DNA of 35,835 nucleotides, from NCBI GenBank assembly GCA_944320745.1, contig CALUIN010000017.1:1-35835 (forward strand). The letters are read 5' to 3'. Shown piece by piece: positions 9,178-16,659 of the stretch (its first letter is position 1; every line of letters starts with the position of its first letter). A model generated the notes under the pieces. That model worked only from the letters and a program-made list of their open reading frames with translations. It ran no database searches and was not told where the DNA came from. This stretch comes from an uncultured Alloprevotella sp. GTDB lineage: Bacteria > Bacteroidota > Bacteroidia > Bacteroidales > Bacteroidaceae. The translations under genes were made by a program, and so were the position numbers.

Positions 9178-10672
9178 GCCGAGCCGTGTTATATTTGGTC
9201 ATCAGTTGCAGGCAGACCGTCGGGTCGAAGCCTCGCGCGGCGGCATATTCGTCCGCCATAATGGCGAGCATCTCCGGCGAGGCGGGCAGCCGCTCGAAGT
9301 TCTTGCAGCCGGCCTCTATCCCCACGCGACCGAAACGTATGCGATTGAGGTCGATGATTTCGATGCGCACGCCGCCGGCTTCGGGACGGAACAGGATGTT
9401 GCCGCGCGAGTAGTCCTTGTGCAGGAGTCCGTGCTCGTGCATCTGGGCTGTCGTGCGGGCTATGGCGCGGAGGATTTCCTCCCGCTCCGGGAAATCCCGA
9501 CGGGACAGGTCGGCGTAGGTGTAGGGACAGTCAGAGGTCAGGCTGACATAGTAGCTCCGGCCGAAAAGCAGCAGACGGCGTTCCGTGTAATAGGCCACGG
9601 GGCGCGGCGTCCCGATACCCAGAGCGTGGAGCCGGAAAGCGTATTCGTAGGACCGGCGGGCTTTCGATGCCCGCAGCAGCCCGTAGGCCAGCCGGTTCAC
9701 CGCATTGGGAATGCGGAAGGCCTTGACCACGACGTCCAGACCTGCGGCGTTCATGCGGCGTAGCTCGTTGCGCCCTTTGTGCAGCACCGTCCCCGTATGG
9801 GCAAAGCGCAGCGGCAGCGTGGCTACGAAGCCGCGCAGCGCGGCCTCGTCGAGCGCCGGATTCACGACGATGCGGCGCGGCCGGGCCAGGCGGCCGAAAA
9901 AGTTCAACAGGCGCGACCAGCTGCGGTGATAGCGCAGCGGGCCGCCCAGCTCCCGCTCGAAGAACTCGGGATGCTTGCGGTTAAGGAAGTCCACGACATG
10001 GCGCTTCAGCCGCCGGTCCGACGTCCGCTTCGACCCGGCGCGGATGCGGTAGTGCAGGGCCACGTAGGGCAGGCGTCTCACCTCGCCGCCGTCCTTCAGC
10101 ACGGCAATCCAGAACTCCCAGTCCTCGCGGGCCACAATTCCCTCGCTGTAGCCGCCCACCCGCTCCCAGTCCGCCCGGCGATACATGGCGCAGGTGTCCA
10201 TGATATTCTTCCGGGCCAGCAGGTGCAGGGAGAAGGGCGGCAGGACCCACTCTCCCGTGCGGTCGCCGAAGAAGTCGGCCCGCGGGGCTACGGCTTTCAC
10301 CTCGGGATAAGCGTCGAGGATGGCGGCGGCATCGCGCACGAAAGTCGGCGCTATGGTGTTGTCCGCATCGACCGGAAGGATGTATTTGCCCCGCGCCTCG
10401 CCGACGCCGCGGTTGCGGGCGGCGCAGACGCCGGCATTCTCCTGGCCGACGACACGCACCCGCCCGTCGCGGGCGGCATACTCCCCGGCTACGGCGCGCG
10501 AACCGTCCGTCGACCCGTCGTCGACGACGACGACCTCGAGCGGCGCGTAGTCCGAAGCGAGCACCGAGTCGAGCGTATCCCGCAGGTAGTGCGCCATATT
10601 ATATACGGGGACGACGACGGAGACCAAGGCGCGGGCGGATGAGGGAGTAGTCAGATCGTGGTGGGAACCCAT
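9164..10672 (-). CDS. Fusion of GT2 glycosyltransferase and LPS-type kinase
   Basis: The 502-residue protein joins two enzymes. Residues about 16-235 are a GT2 domain: VSVVVPVYNM, VVDDGST, the metal-binding VDADN (101-105) and the REDWEFW motif (182-188). Residues about 267-450 are a Kdo/heptose-type kinase (InaA/WaaP group): a Lys in VVVKAF (Lys317), the catalytic loop HKDYSRGN (418-425, Asp420, Asn425) and IIDLNR (Asp441). In other Bacteroidales I recall the kinase part as a separate protein beginning IVINP. The fusion would add a sugar and phosphorylate the same LPS core region. The reading frame crosses the junction with no stop. Substrates are inferred from the family only. Confidence 0.87.
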   Translation of the reverse strand: MGSHHDLTTPSSARALVSVVVPVYNMAHYLRDTLDSVLASDYAPLEVVVVDDGSTDGSRAVAGEYAARDGRVRVVGQENAGVCAARNRGVGEARGKYILPVDADNTIAPTFVRDAAAILDAYPEVKAVAPRADFFGDRTGEWVLPPFSLHLLARKNIMDTCAMYRRADWERVGGYSEGIVAREDWEFWIAVLKDGGEVRRLPYVALHYRIRAGSKRTSDRRLKRHVVDFLNRKHPEFFERELGGPLRYHRSWSRLLNFFGRLARPRRIVVNPALDEAALRGFVATLPLRFAHTGTVLHKGRNELRRMNAAGLDVVVKAFRIPNAVNRLAYGLLRASKARRSYEYAFRLHALGIGTPRPVAYYTERRLLLFGRSYYVSLTSDCPYTYADLSRRDFPEREEILRAIARTTAQMHEHGLLHKDYSRGNILFRPEAGGVRIEIIDLNRIRFGRVGIEAGCKNFERLPASPEMLAIMADEYAAARGFDPTVCLQLMTKYNTARHETD

Positions 10673-10693
10673 GTGCGGAGAGTTTGAATGGTG

Positions 10694-10722
10694 AACGGAG
10701 GCCCGGTGCCTCCGTTTTTTTT
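10694..10722 (+). terminator. Terminator-like hairpin on the strand opposite the operon
   Basis: A 9-bp stem AACGGAGGC/GCCTCCGTT (10694-10702 and 10708-10716) with a CCGGT loop is followed on the plus strand by eight T residues (10715-10722). It lies in the 75-bp gap between two minus-strand operon genes, where no plus-strand gene ends. On the minus strand it is a hairpin preceded by eight A residues, in the leader of the fusion gene. Confidence 0.55.
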
Positions 10723-10747
10723 GTGCCGGCGGTCCGGCGGCCGCGGC

Positions 10748-11464
10748 TCAGATTTTGTCGAGCCCGCGGGTGTATTTCAGCCAGTAATACTTCAGGGGAT
10801 TCTTGTGCTTCAGCTGCTTCCAGGGGCGGCTCTGGTGGGGACGATGGACCACGGGCAGACCGGCGAAGAGGTAGTTCGACAGTCCAGCGGCCTGCGCCTC
10901 GTGGGAGATGGTCACGTCGTACCAGTGCTTCGTCCCGTCCAGGCGGTCGAAGTCCACCCTGCGCAGCAGCTCGGGCGTCAGCAGGGAGCAGCAGAAGCTG
11001 CAGTGCTTGCGCGTGGGGACGGTCTGTCCCTCCAGGCCGCGTGCGTGCTCGTAGGGATAATTTATCCGGCCCCCGGTGTCCACGGTGACGGCGGCGGCTA
11101 TGCCGCAGTCGGGGCGCGCGTCCGCCCCGTCGCAGAGCCCTTGCAGCGTGTCGGGGCGCACGGTGACGTCGCTCTCCACGATGCAGAGCGCGGCATCCGC
11201 CTGTAGCGCCTCGCGGCGCGTGCAGCGCAGGACGTAGAGATAGTTCGGCGAGGGGTGGTCCGTCAGGTCGGCCACGTTCACGAGCGTGAATCCCAGCTCG
11301 CGCGCGGCCTCCTCCAGGCGGCGCGTGTTCTCGGGCGTGCTGTTGTCGTTGTAGACGGTGTACGTGTAGGGCACGCGCAAGTCCGAGGCCAGGACGGCGC
11401 GCACGGTCTCGAGCGTCGCGTCGATAGCGTCCTTCACGGGGGTGATGATGTGGAGTTGCTTCAT
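10748..11464 (-). CDS. GT2 family glycosyltransferase, first gene of the operon
   Basis: The 238-residue product has a GT-A start KQLHIITPVKDA, YNDNSTPENT, and CIVESDVTV, in which SDV occupies the DxD position. It lacks membrane helices. A His/Pro/Arg-rich stretch (VVHRPHQSRPW) lies near the C-terminus. It is the promoter-proximal gene of the minus-strand surface-glycan operon, 75 bp ahead of the GT2-kinase gene. The start at 11464 is used because the -7 element at 11493-11486 lies within the longer reading frame that begins at 11509. Donor sugar and acceptor are unknown. Confidence 0.82.
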   Translation of the reverse strand: MKQLHIITPVKDAIDATLETVRAVLASDLRVPYTYTVYNDNSTPENTRRLEEAARELGFTLVNVADLTDHPSPNYLYVLRCTRREALQADAALCIVESDVTVRPDTLQGLCDGADARPDCGIAAAVTVDTGGRINYPYEHARGLEGQTVPTRKHCSFCCSLLTPELLRRVDFDRLDGTKHWYDVTISHEAQAAGLSNYLFAGLPVVHRPHQSRPWKQLKHKNPLKYYWLKYTRGLDKI

Positions 11465-11485
11465 GGCTGATGCTGTTTCGTGAAG

Positions 11486-11493
11486 CAAAGATA
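11486..11493 (-). promoter_or_regulatory. -7 element for the surface-glycan operon
   Basis: TATCTTTG on the minus strand, 21 nt before the ATG at 11464. It probably serves all five genes down to 6525, since no other -7 element of this quality is visible inside the operon. Confidence 0.75.
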
Positions 11494-11547
11494 GTAAAAT
11501 AAAAGGCACGTCCGTCCGTGCGCCCCGCCTTTTTACGGAAAGCGGGG

Positions 11548-11592
11548 AAAAATGAGGCAGCCCGCCGCGGCAATTCTGCTGCGGCAGGCTGC
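11548..11592 (-). terminator. Terminator of the alkaline phosphatase gene
   Basis: On the minus strand GCAGCCTGCCGC (11592-11581) pairs with GCGGCGGGCTGC (11568-11557) with one G-U pair, followed by five T residues (11552-11548). It lies 18 bp beyond the stop codon of the phosphatase gene. Confidence 0.75.
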
Positions 11593-11609
11593 TTTGCGTT
11601 CGGGCCGTC

Positions 11610-13025
11610 TCAGTGTTTCCAGCCGGCGGCCTCGGCTATGCGCTGCGGGATGGCCGTATTGTCCATCTTCCCGACAAAGCGCTCGGCGCCGACGCCGATA
11701 GCGAAGACGGGCACGTAGCCGTTGCTGTGCTCGCCGCTCTGCCAGCCGATGAGCGCGGCCTCGGCCATGACATCGCGGGCCGTATTGGCCAGGCCGTCCA
11801 GGCTGGCGTAGTGGCCCTTCACCTGGTCCCCGTTTCCGCCGCTGAGTTTGTCGAAAGCCTTGCGCAGGCGTTCCGTCTGCCGGTCGGACAGTTTCACCTT
11901 GTCCCAGAAGCCCCAGTTGGCCTGCAGGTCGGCGCGCACCCGGTCCCACGTGAAGTCCGCGCCGCTCTTGCTGCGGAGCGCGGAGAGGTGGCGCGTATAT
12001 TCCTCGGCGCTCATCTTCTGGAAGCCAAGCAGGTCCGTGTGGAGCTCGTACGGGCCGCGGCCAAGGGCGATGCCACCCGTCTCGTGGTCAGCGGTGATGA
12101 CGATGAGCGTCTCGTCGGGGTGTTGCTTGTAGAAGTCATAAGCCACACGCACGGCATTGTCCAGGTCCTCCACCTCGCGAAAGGCCGTCGCGGCGTCGTT
12201 GGAGTGGCATGCCCAGTCCACCTTGCCGCCCTCGACCATGAGGAAGAAGCCGTCCTTGCCGGCAGCGGTGAGCTGCGCGATGCCGGCGCGGGTGATGTCG
12301 GGCAGGGTGAGGTCCGCGTCCGTGCGGTCTATGGCGTAGGGCAGGGCCGTGCGGTCGCGGCGGCTGGCCTCCTCGGGCTGCAGCAGCACCACCTTGCCCT
12401 TGCCCGTGGCGGTGGAGCGGAAGGCGGGATAGCCGCGCACCACGGTGTAGCCGGCGCGGGCGCACTGCTCGTAGAGCGAACCGGCCGCCGCGCTGTCGGG
12501 GCCCACGGGTTCCAGGAAGTCGGACCCGGCGTAGAAGTCGTAGCCGGCGGCTATCATCTGCCGGCCTATCTGGTAGTACATGCCGCGGTCGGGCACGTGG
12601 GCATAGAAGGCGGCAGGCGTGGCATGGTCCACGGAGACGCTGGTCGACACGCCGACGGCCGCGCCGGCGGCCTTTGCCCAGGCGGCCACGCTGCTCACGT
12701 CGGTCTTCAGATCGGCCAGCATGCCAAGCGTGCCGTTTTTCGTCTTCTTCCCGGTGGACAGGGCCGTGCCCGCGGCGGCCGAGTCGGTCACGCCGTTCGT
12801 GGCGGAATAGGTCGTGACGAGCCCGCCATAGGGAAACTGCGTGAAGCAGAGGGGTTCTACGCCGATACGGCCTTCAAGGGCGGCCAGGAAGGTTTCCGTG
12901 CCATTCACTTGGTTCACGCCCATGCCGTCGCCGATGAAGTAGAACACGTATTTGGCGCGTCCGGCAGCCAGGGCGGAGGCAGCCAGCAACACGGCGGCCG
13001 CCATTGTGAAAAATCTTTTCTTCAT
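11610..13025 (-). CDS. Secreted alkaline phosphatase, PhoA family
   Basis: The enzyme hydrolyses phosphomonoesters in the periplasm with two Zn and one Mg. The 471-residue product has a signal peptide (MKKRFFTMAAAVLL to about residue 22), the metal-binding IGDGMG (Asp33), the nucleophile in TDSAAAGTA (Ser82), ITADHETGG (Zn ligands) and GEHSNGYVPV with the late His ligand. Length and motif order match the family. The start at 13025 follows a -7 element at 13068-13061. Its control by phosphate is possible, but I see no clear regulator site. It is divergent from the metallophosphatase gene, with a 21-bp repeat array between them. Confidence 0.93.
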   Translation of the reverse strand: MKKRFFTMAAAVLLAASALAAGRAKYVFYFIGDGMGVNQVNGTETFLAALEGRIGVEPLCFTQFPYGGLVTTYSATNGVTDSAAAGTALSTGKKTKNGTLGMLADLKTDVSSVAAWAKAAGAAVGVSTSVSVDHATPAAFYAHVPDRGMYYQIGRQMIAAGYDFYAGSDFLEPVGPDSAAAGSLYEQCARAGYTVVRGYPAFRSTATGKGKVVLLQPEEASRRDRTALPYAIDRTDADLTLPDITRAGIAQLTAAGKDGFFLMVEGGKVDWACHSNDAATAFREVEDLDNAVRVAYDFYKQHPDETLIVITADHETGGIALGRGPYELHTDLLGFQKMSAEEYTRHLSALRSKSGADFTWDRVRADLQANWGFWDKVKLSDRQTERLRKAFDKLSGGNGDQVKGHYASLDGLANTARDVMAEAALIGWQSGEHSNGYVPVFAIGVGAERFVGKMDNTAIPQRIAEAAGWKH

Positions 13026-13060
13026 ATCTGCGGACAATTAAGGTTTCTTTCTTCCGCGTG

Positions 13061-13068
13061 CAAAATTA
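13061..13068 (-). promoter_or_regulatory. -7 element for the alkaline phosphatase gene
   Basis: TAATTTTG on the minus strand, 35 nt before the ATG at 13025; matches TAnnTTTG. Confidence 0.7.
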
Positions 13069-13163
13069 GGCAAAAGCCCCGAAAGGCGCCGCCGCGGCTT
13101 ATTACTTTTTGGTGAAGGGCCGCCGCGCCCTGCCGCGCCGCCCCGGGGCGAGGCTCTCCGCAG

Positions 13164-13226
13164 ACGGGCCTTAGCCCTCTTCAAACTGGGCCTATCCCCG
13201 TGCGGACGGGCCTTAGTCCCGTGGCC
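13164..13226 (+). repeat. Three tandem 21-bp units (array 2)
   Basis: Units at 13164-13184, 13185-13205 and 13206-13226, with a partial fourth to about 13238. The units are more divergent than in the other two arrays: the second begins ACTGGG and the first lacks the right palindrome arm. The array lies between divergent genes, upstream of both the alkaline phosphatase and the metallophosphatase promoters. Confidence 0.75.
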
Positions 13227-13297
13227 ACGGGGTCCTGCCGAATATTCAGAACAATAAAAAGGACAAACGGGGCACTTCCCGTAACGCCGGATTTCAG

Positions 13298-13305
13298 TAT
13301 CTTTG
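13298..13305 (+). promoter_or_regulatory. -7 element for the metallophosphatase gene
   Basis: TATCTTTG ends only 4 nt before the ATG at 13310. With the usual spacing transcription would begin at or next to the A of the ATG, so the message may have no leader. Confidence 0.65.
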
Positions 13306-13309
13306 CATT

Positions 13310-14119
13310 ATGGAAAACTTGTTTCCGATTTCAGTTTTCTCGGCAGCTCTGCTGCTGACGGGCTGCGACGTGCTCGAGGTTCACCCCTACGACGCGCACG
13401 TGGAGGGCGAGCGCCACATCAACGCGCGCGCGGTGGAGCGCATTGAGGCTGCCTGCGCCGGGCGCGACTCGGTGCGCTTTGCCGTCGTGAGCGACACGCA
13501 GCGCTGGTACGACGAGACGGCGGCGGCCGTGGCCCATATCAACGCGCATGCCGACGTGGACTTCGTCATCCACTGCGGCGACCTGACGGACTTCGGCCTG
13601 ACGCGGGAGTTCGAGTGGATGCGCCGCGAGCTGGAGCGCCTCGAGCCGCCCTACGTGTGCCTCATCGGCAACCATGACTGCCTGGGGACGGGGGGCGACG
13701 TGTTCCGCACGATGTTCGGCGACCCGAACTTCTCCTTCGACGCGGGCGACACGCACTTCGTATGCCTCAACACGAACGCCTTCGAGTACGACTACTCGGT
13801 GGCCGTCCCGGACTTCGGCTTCCTGCGCGACGACCTGGAGGCCCTCGGGCCGGATACGCGCCGCACCGTGGTGGCCATGCACGCCATGCCCTTCTCGGAC
13901 CAGTTCAACAACAACGTGGCCGAGGTTTTCCAGGAAAAAATCCGCACGTACCCGGGCCTGCAGTTCTGCCTGTGCGGACACCAGCACACCACGACGCAGT
14001 TCGAGCCGTTCGACGACGGCGTGGTCTACTACGAGTGCGGCTCGGCCGCCAAACGGCAATACCTTGTGTTCACCCTGACCGCCGACGGAGGATTGAAGTA
14101 TGAAGTGGTGGATTATTAA
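13310..14119 (+). CDS. Lipoprotein calcineurin-like metallophosphatase
   Basis: The 269-residue protein has a short signal sequence ending in a lipobox (LLTGC, Cys19), so it should be a lipid-anchored periplasmic or surface protein. The metallophosphatase metal site is present in order: SDTQ (Asp62, with Gln64 where most members have His), GDLTDFG (90-96), GNHD (120-123), HAMP (191-194) and GHQHTT (223-228). It would cleave phosphomono- or diesters; the substrate is unknown. The N-terminus lacks the usual Lys/Arg. The start codon nearly abuts the -7 element. Its last 20 bp overlap the next gene, so the two are coupled. Confidence 0.85.
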   Translation: MENLFPISVFSAALLLTGCDVLEVHPYDAHVEGERHINARAVERIEAACAGRDSVRFAVVSDTQRWYDETAAAVAHINAHADVDFVIHCGDLTDFGLTREFEWMRRELERLEPPYVCLIGNHDCLGTGGDVFRTMFGDPNFSFDAGDTHFVCLNTNAFEYDYSVAVPDFGFLRDDLEALGPDTRRTVVAMHAMPFSDQFNNNVAEVFQEKIRTYPGLQFCLCGHQHTTTQFEPFDDGVVYYECGSAAKRQYLVFTLTADGGLKYEVVDY

Positions 14120-14768
14120 TGCCCTGTGCTGGCTGGCGGCCCTGCCGGCCTGCGCCGCGCCGGCGGCCGACTCGCTGCGCGGCGACACCGCGCAGCGCCG
14201 CCCTACGTTCTACGAGCGGCGCACGCAGCATCTGCGCAGTTCCTGGGCGCGCTTGGTGCCCAACATGGGCAGCATCCATTTCTACGGCGGAGTGGGCCTC
14301 GTGTCGCTGGGCACGGGCTGGCACTACGGGCGCAAGGACCAGTGGGAGACGGAGGTGCTGCTGGGCTTCGTGCCGAAGTACGAGTCGGACCATAACAAGG
14401 CGACGCTCACGCTGAAGCAGCGCTTCGTGCCCTGGCGCATCGGCCTGAGCAGCCGGTGGGCGGTGGAGCCGCTCACGGCTGGCTGCTTCGTCAACACCAT
14501 CTTCGGCGAGGACTTCTGGGCACGCCAGCCGTCCCGCTACCCGAAGAACTACTACGGCTTCATCCCCAAGCTGCGGACCAGCATCTTCATCGGCCAGCGT
14601 CTGCGCTACAACATCCCCTCGCGCAACCGCATTTTCTGGAAAAGCATCTCGGCCTACTACGAGCTGAGCACATGCGACCTGTACCTCATCTCGGCGCTAC
14701 CGAATCGGCGGGTGCGGCTGGGTGACATACTCACCCTGGCCTTCGGCCTCCGGCTCGAGATATTCTGA
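14100..14768 (+). CDS. Putative outer-membrane beta-barrel protein
   Basis: I do not recognise a named family. The 222-residue protein has a signal peptide (KWWIINALCWLAAL, cleaved near residue 22), then alternating hydrophobic strands with many Gly and aromatic residues (GSIHFYGGVGLVSLGTGW, GFIPKLRTSIFIG) and a C-terminal Phe, the usual end of an outer-membrane barrel. The ATG at 14100 overlaps the metallophosphatase gene by 20 bp on the same strand, so the two are probably translated together; a role linked to the lipoprotein phosphatase is an inference. A strong terminator follows. Confidence 0.72.
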   Translation: MKWWIINALCWLAALPACAAPAADSLRGDTAQRRPTFYERRTQHLRSSWARLVPNMGSIHFYGGVGLVSLGTGWHYGRKDQWETEVLLGFVPKYESDHNKATLTLKQRFVPWRIGLSSRWAVEPLTAGCFVNTIFGEDFWARQPSRYPKNYYGFIPKLRTSIFIGQRLRYNIPSRNRIFWKSISAYYELSTCDLYLISALPNRRVRLGDILTLAFGLRLEIF

Positions 14769-14790
14769 CGCCGGAGCGGAAACTGCGAAA

Positions 14791-14846
14791 AAAAGCCTTG
14801 GGCGGCGTGCCTCCGCGGAGGGAGGAGCACGCCGCCCAAGGCTTTT
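14791..14846. terminator. Bidirectional terminator with a perfect 20-bp stem
   Basis: Positions 14791-14810 and 14827-14846 are exact reverse complements; the 16-nt loop contains a further CTCCGCGGAG palindrome. A-tracts on the left and T-tracts on the right allow it to act on both strands, between the convergent barrel-protein and gldH genes. Confidence 0.85.
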
Positions 14847-14873
14847 CGCCGGAACGGGGCGGGCGGACAGGCG

Positions 14874-15380
14874 TCAGAGGGGGATGAGGGCCGCCCCTAC
14901 GTCCGTGACGCCCGTGAGCGGGTCGAGCCGCATCAGGTGGTAGATGCGGACGCGCAGCGCCGGCCGCAAGGACAGGCGCAAGGTGTCCGCCGAAAATTCG
15001 TACTGGTAGTGGGAAAGGCCGCTGCCTGCGGGTTCGCCCTGGGCGTCGGCCAGCGTGCAGACAAGGGTATCGGTCCAGGCGGTGTCGCACGTCTCGGTGC
15101 GCATGCCTACGACCAACTCGCGGTAGGGATAGGGGCGCGTGGCCGACGTGCGGAGCCCGAAACTGAGGCGATAGTCGCCGGCGGCGGGCAGACTGTCGGC
15201 CGCGAGCACGAGCGTGTCGCCGCTCTCCCACCCCTCCGGTCCGCAGCCGGCCTCCGCCACGGCCGGCCGCGGCTCGCCGCAGCCGGCGGCCAGGGACAAG
15301 GCGGCCAGCAGCGGCAGCCAGGCCCGGCACCTGTGCCACAGGGCCTTGCGCGCAGGGCGCTTATTCTCCCGTCGTCCCAT
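14874..15380 (-). CDS. gldH: GldH-like lipoprotein
   Basis: The 168-residue product has a lipoprotein signal ending LSLAAGC, so the mature protein is lipid-anchored. The rest is beta-rich (DYRLSFGLR, YPYRELVVGM, YHLMRLDPLTG), which fits GldH, a lipoprotein of the gliding/type IX secretion group. Many non-gliding Bacteroidales keep it. Support comes mainly from gene order: I recall holB, PSP1-domain gene and gldH together in Bacteroidales, the order seen here. The start at 15380, 4 bp after the ricT stop, gives the lipobox a normal position; a longer start at 15425 would overlap ricT. Confidence 0.75.
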   Translation of the reverse strand: MGRRENKRPARKALWHRCRAWLPLLAALSLAAGCGEPRPAVAEAGCGPEGWESGDTLVLAADSLPAAGDYRLSFGLRTSATRPYPYRELVVGMRTETCDTAWTDTLVCTLADAQGEPAGSGLSHYQYEFSADTLRLSLRPALRVRIYHLMRLDPLTGVTDVGAALIPL

Positions 15381-15384
15381 AGGG

Positions 15385-16602
15385 TCAGGCCTCCTTACGT
15401 GGGCCGCCTCCGCCGGAGCGTGCACGGCCTTCCTTCCCCTTGTCCTGACGGCCGCCGCGCCGCTTGCCGCCGCGCCGCCGCTTGGCCTTGTCGAAGCGGG
15501 TCAGGTCGTCCTGCTCGGCCAGGTCGATGGGACGCACGTGGGCCTTCGGCGCCGTCTCGTCGAGGGCGAGCGGCTTCTCGCCCCGGCGGTTCATCTGTAT
15601 GACCTCGAAAGCCCGGTCCGTGTGGATGGTGACGACATTGGCCGCCAGACGCTTGTCGGTACTGTAGGTCACCATGCCGGAGAGGATGTCGGCCTTGAAG
15701 TAATAGTAGGTGGCGTCGGCCGTCTCGAGGGTGAGCTCGCGGCTGGGCAGCCGGCGCGAGGCTTCGACGTAGGTGTCAGCCTCATAGTTAAGGCAGCACT
15801 TCAGCTTGGCACACTGGCCCGCGAGCTTCTGCGGATTGGGCGAGATGTCCTGGAAACGGGCCGCTCCGGTAGAGACGGAGTTGAAATTCTTCATCCACGT
15901 GGCGCAGCAGAGCTCGCGGCCGCACGGCCCGATACCGCCAATGCGGCCGGCCTCTTGCCGCGCGCCGATCTGGCGCATCTCGATGCGCACGTGGAAGGCT
16001 TCCGCCAGCACCTTGATCAGCTTGCGAAAGTCTACGCGGGCATCGGCGATGTAGTAGAATATGGCCTTGTTGCCGTCTCCCTGGTACTCTACGTCGCCTA
16101 TCTTCATTTTCAGGTCCAGGCTCTTGGCTATCTGGCGCGAGCGAATCATGGTGTCCTGCTCGCGGCTCTTGGCCTCTTCGTACTTCTCGAGGTCGGAGGG
16201 CCGGGCCTTACGGTAAATGCGCTTGATCTCAGTCCCGGGCTTGAGATTGGCCTTCTTCATCTGCAGGAGGACAAGCTGGCCGGTGAGAGTGACGGTACCT
16301 ATGTCGTGCCCGGGCGAGGCCTCTACGGCGACCATGTCGCCCTTGACGAGCTCCAGGCCGTTATCGTTGCGGTAATAGCCTTTCCGGGTGTTCTTGAACT
16401 GGACCTCGACGAGGTCGGTCAGGCCGTTGTTTCCGGGGATGTCGGCCAGGTAGTCGTACGTATTGAGCTGCTTGTCCTGCCTGCCGCAGCCGCGGGCCGA
16501 GAGGCCGCGCAGACTGTCGTCGAGACGGAAGCCTGCCCCGCACTCGGCAGCCGGACGGCCGGTGAGCAGGGTCGGGCGTATCGTGGTCTTTTCTTCTGTC
16601 AT
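15385..16602 (-). CDS. ricT: RicT/YaaT-like PSP1-domain protein
   Basis: The 405-residue cytosolic protein contains a PSP1 domain with a Cys cluster: PCGRELCC (Cys227, 232, 233) and CAKLKCCLNYE (Cys264, 269, 270). In Bacillus the RicT homologue joins RicA and RicF in a complex that carries [4Fe-4S] clusters and affects RNase Y activity; no RicA or RicF gene is visible here. Residues from about 365 on are a basic, Gly/Arg-rich tail (KRRRGGKRRGGR) that looks disordered and could bind RNA. Placed between holB and gldH. The conserved core is clear; the function in this phylum is not. Confidence 0.88.
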   Translation of the reverse strand: MTEEKTTIRPTLLTGRPAAECGAGFRLDDSLRGLSARGCGRQDKQLNTYDYLADIPGNNGLTDLVEVQFKNTRKGYYRNDNGLELVKGDMVAVEASPGHDIGTVTLTGQLVLLQMKKANLKPGTEIKRIYRKARPSDLEKYEEAKSREQDTMIRSRQIAKSLDLKMKIGDVEYQGDGNKAIFYYIADARVDFRKLIKVLAEAFHVRIEMRQIGARQEAGRIGGIGPCGRELCCATWMKNFNSVSTGAARFQDISPNPQKLAGQCAKLKCCLNYEADTYVEASRRLPSRELTLETADATYYYFKADILSGMVTYSTDKRLAANVVTIHTDRAFEVIQMNRRGEKPLALDETAPKAHVRPIDLAEQDDLTRFDKAKRRRGGKRRGGRQDKGKEGRARSGGGGPRKEA

Positions 16603-16659
16603 ATATAATAAGGTGTATATTCGTGCAGACGCTGCCGCGGGGCGGTGCCCGGCGGCGCG

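Noticed and set aside
11613-13115. Long plus-strand open frame opposite the alkaline phosphatase gene
   Set aside because: It mirrors the codon use of the phosphatase gene, starts near no promoter and shows no domain; the minus-strand frame has all catalytic motifs.
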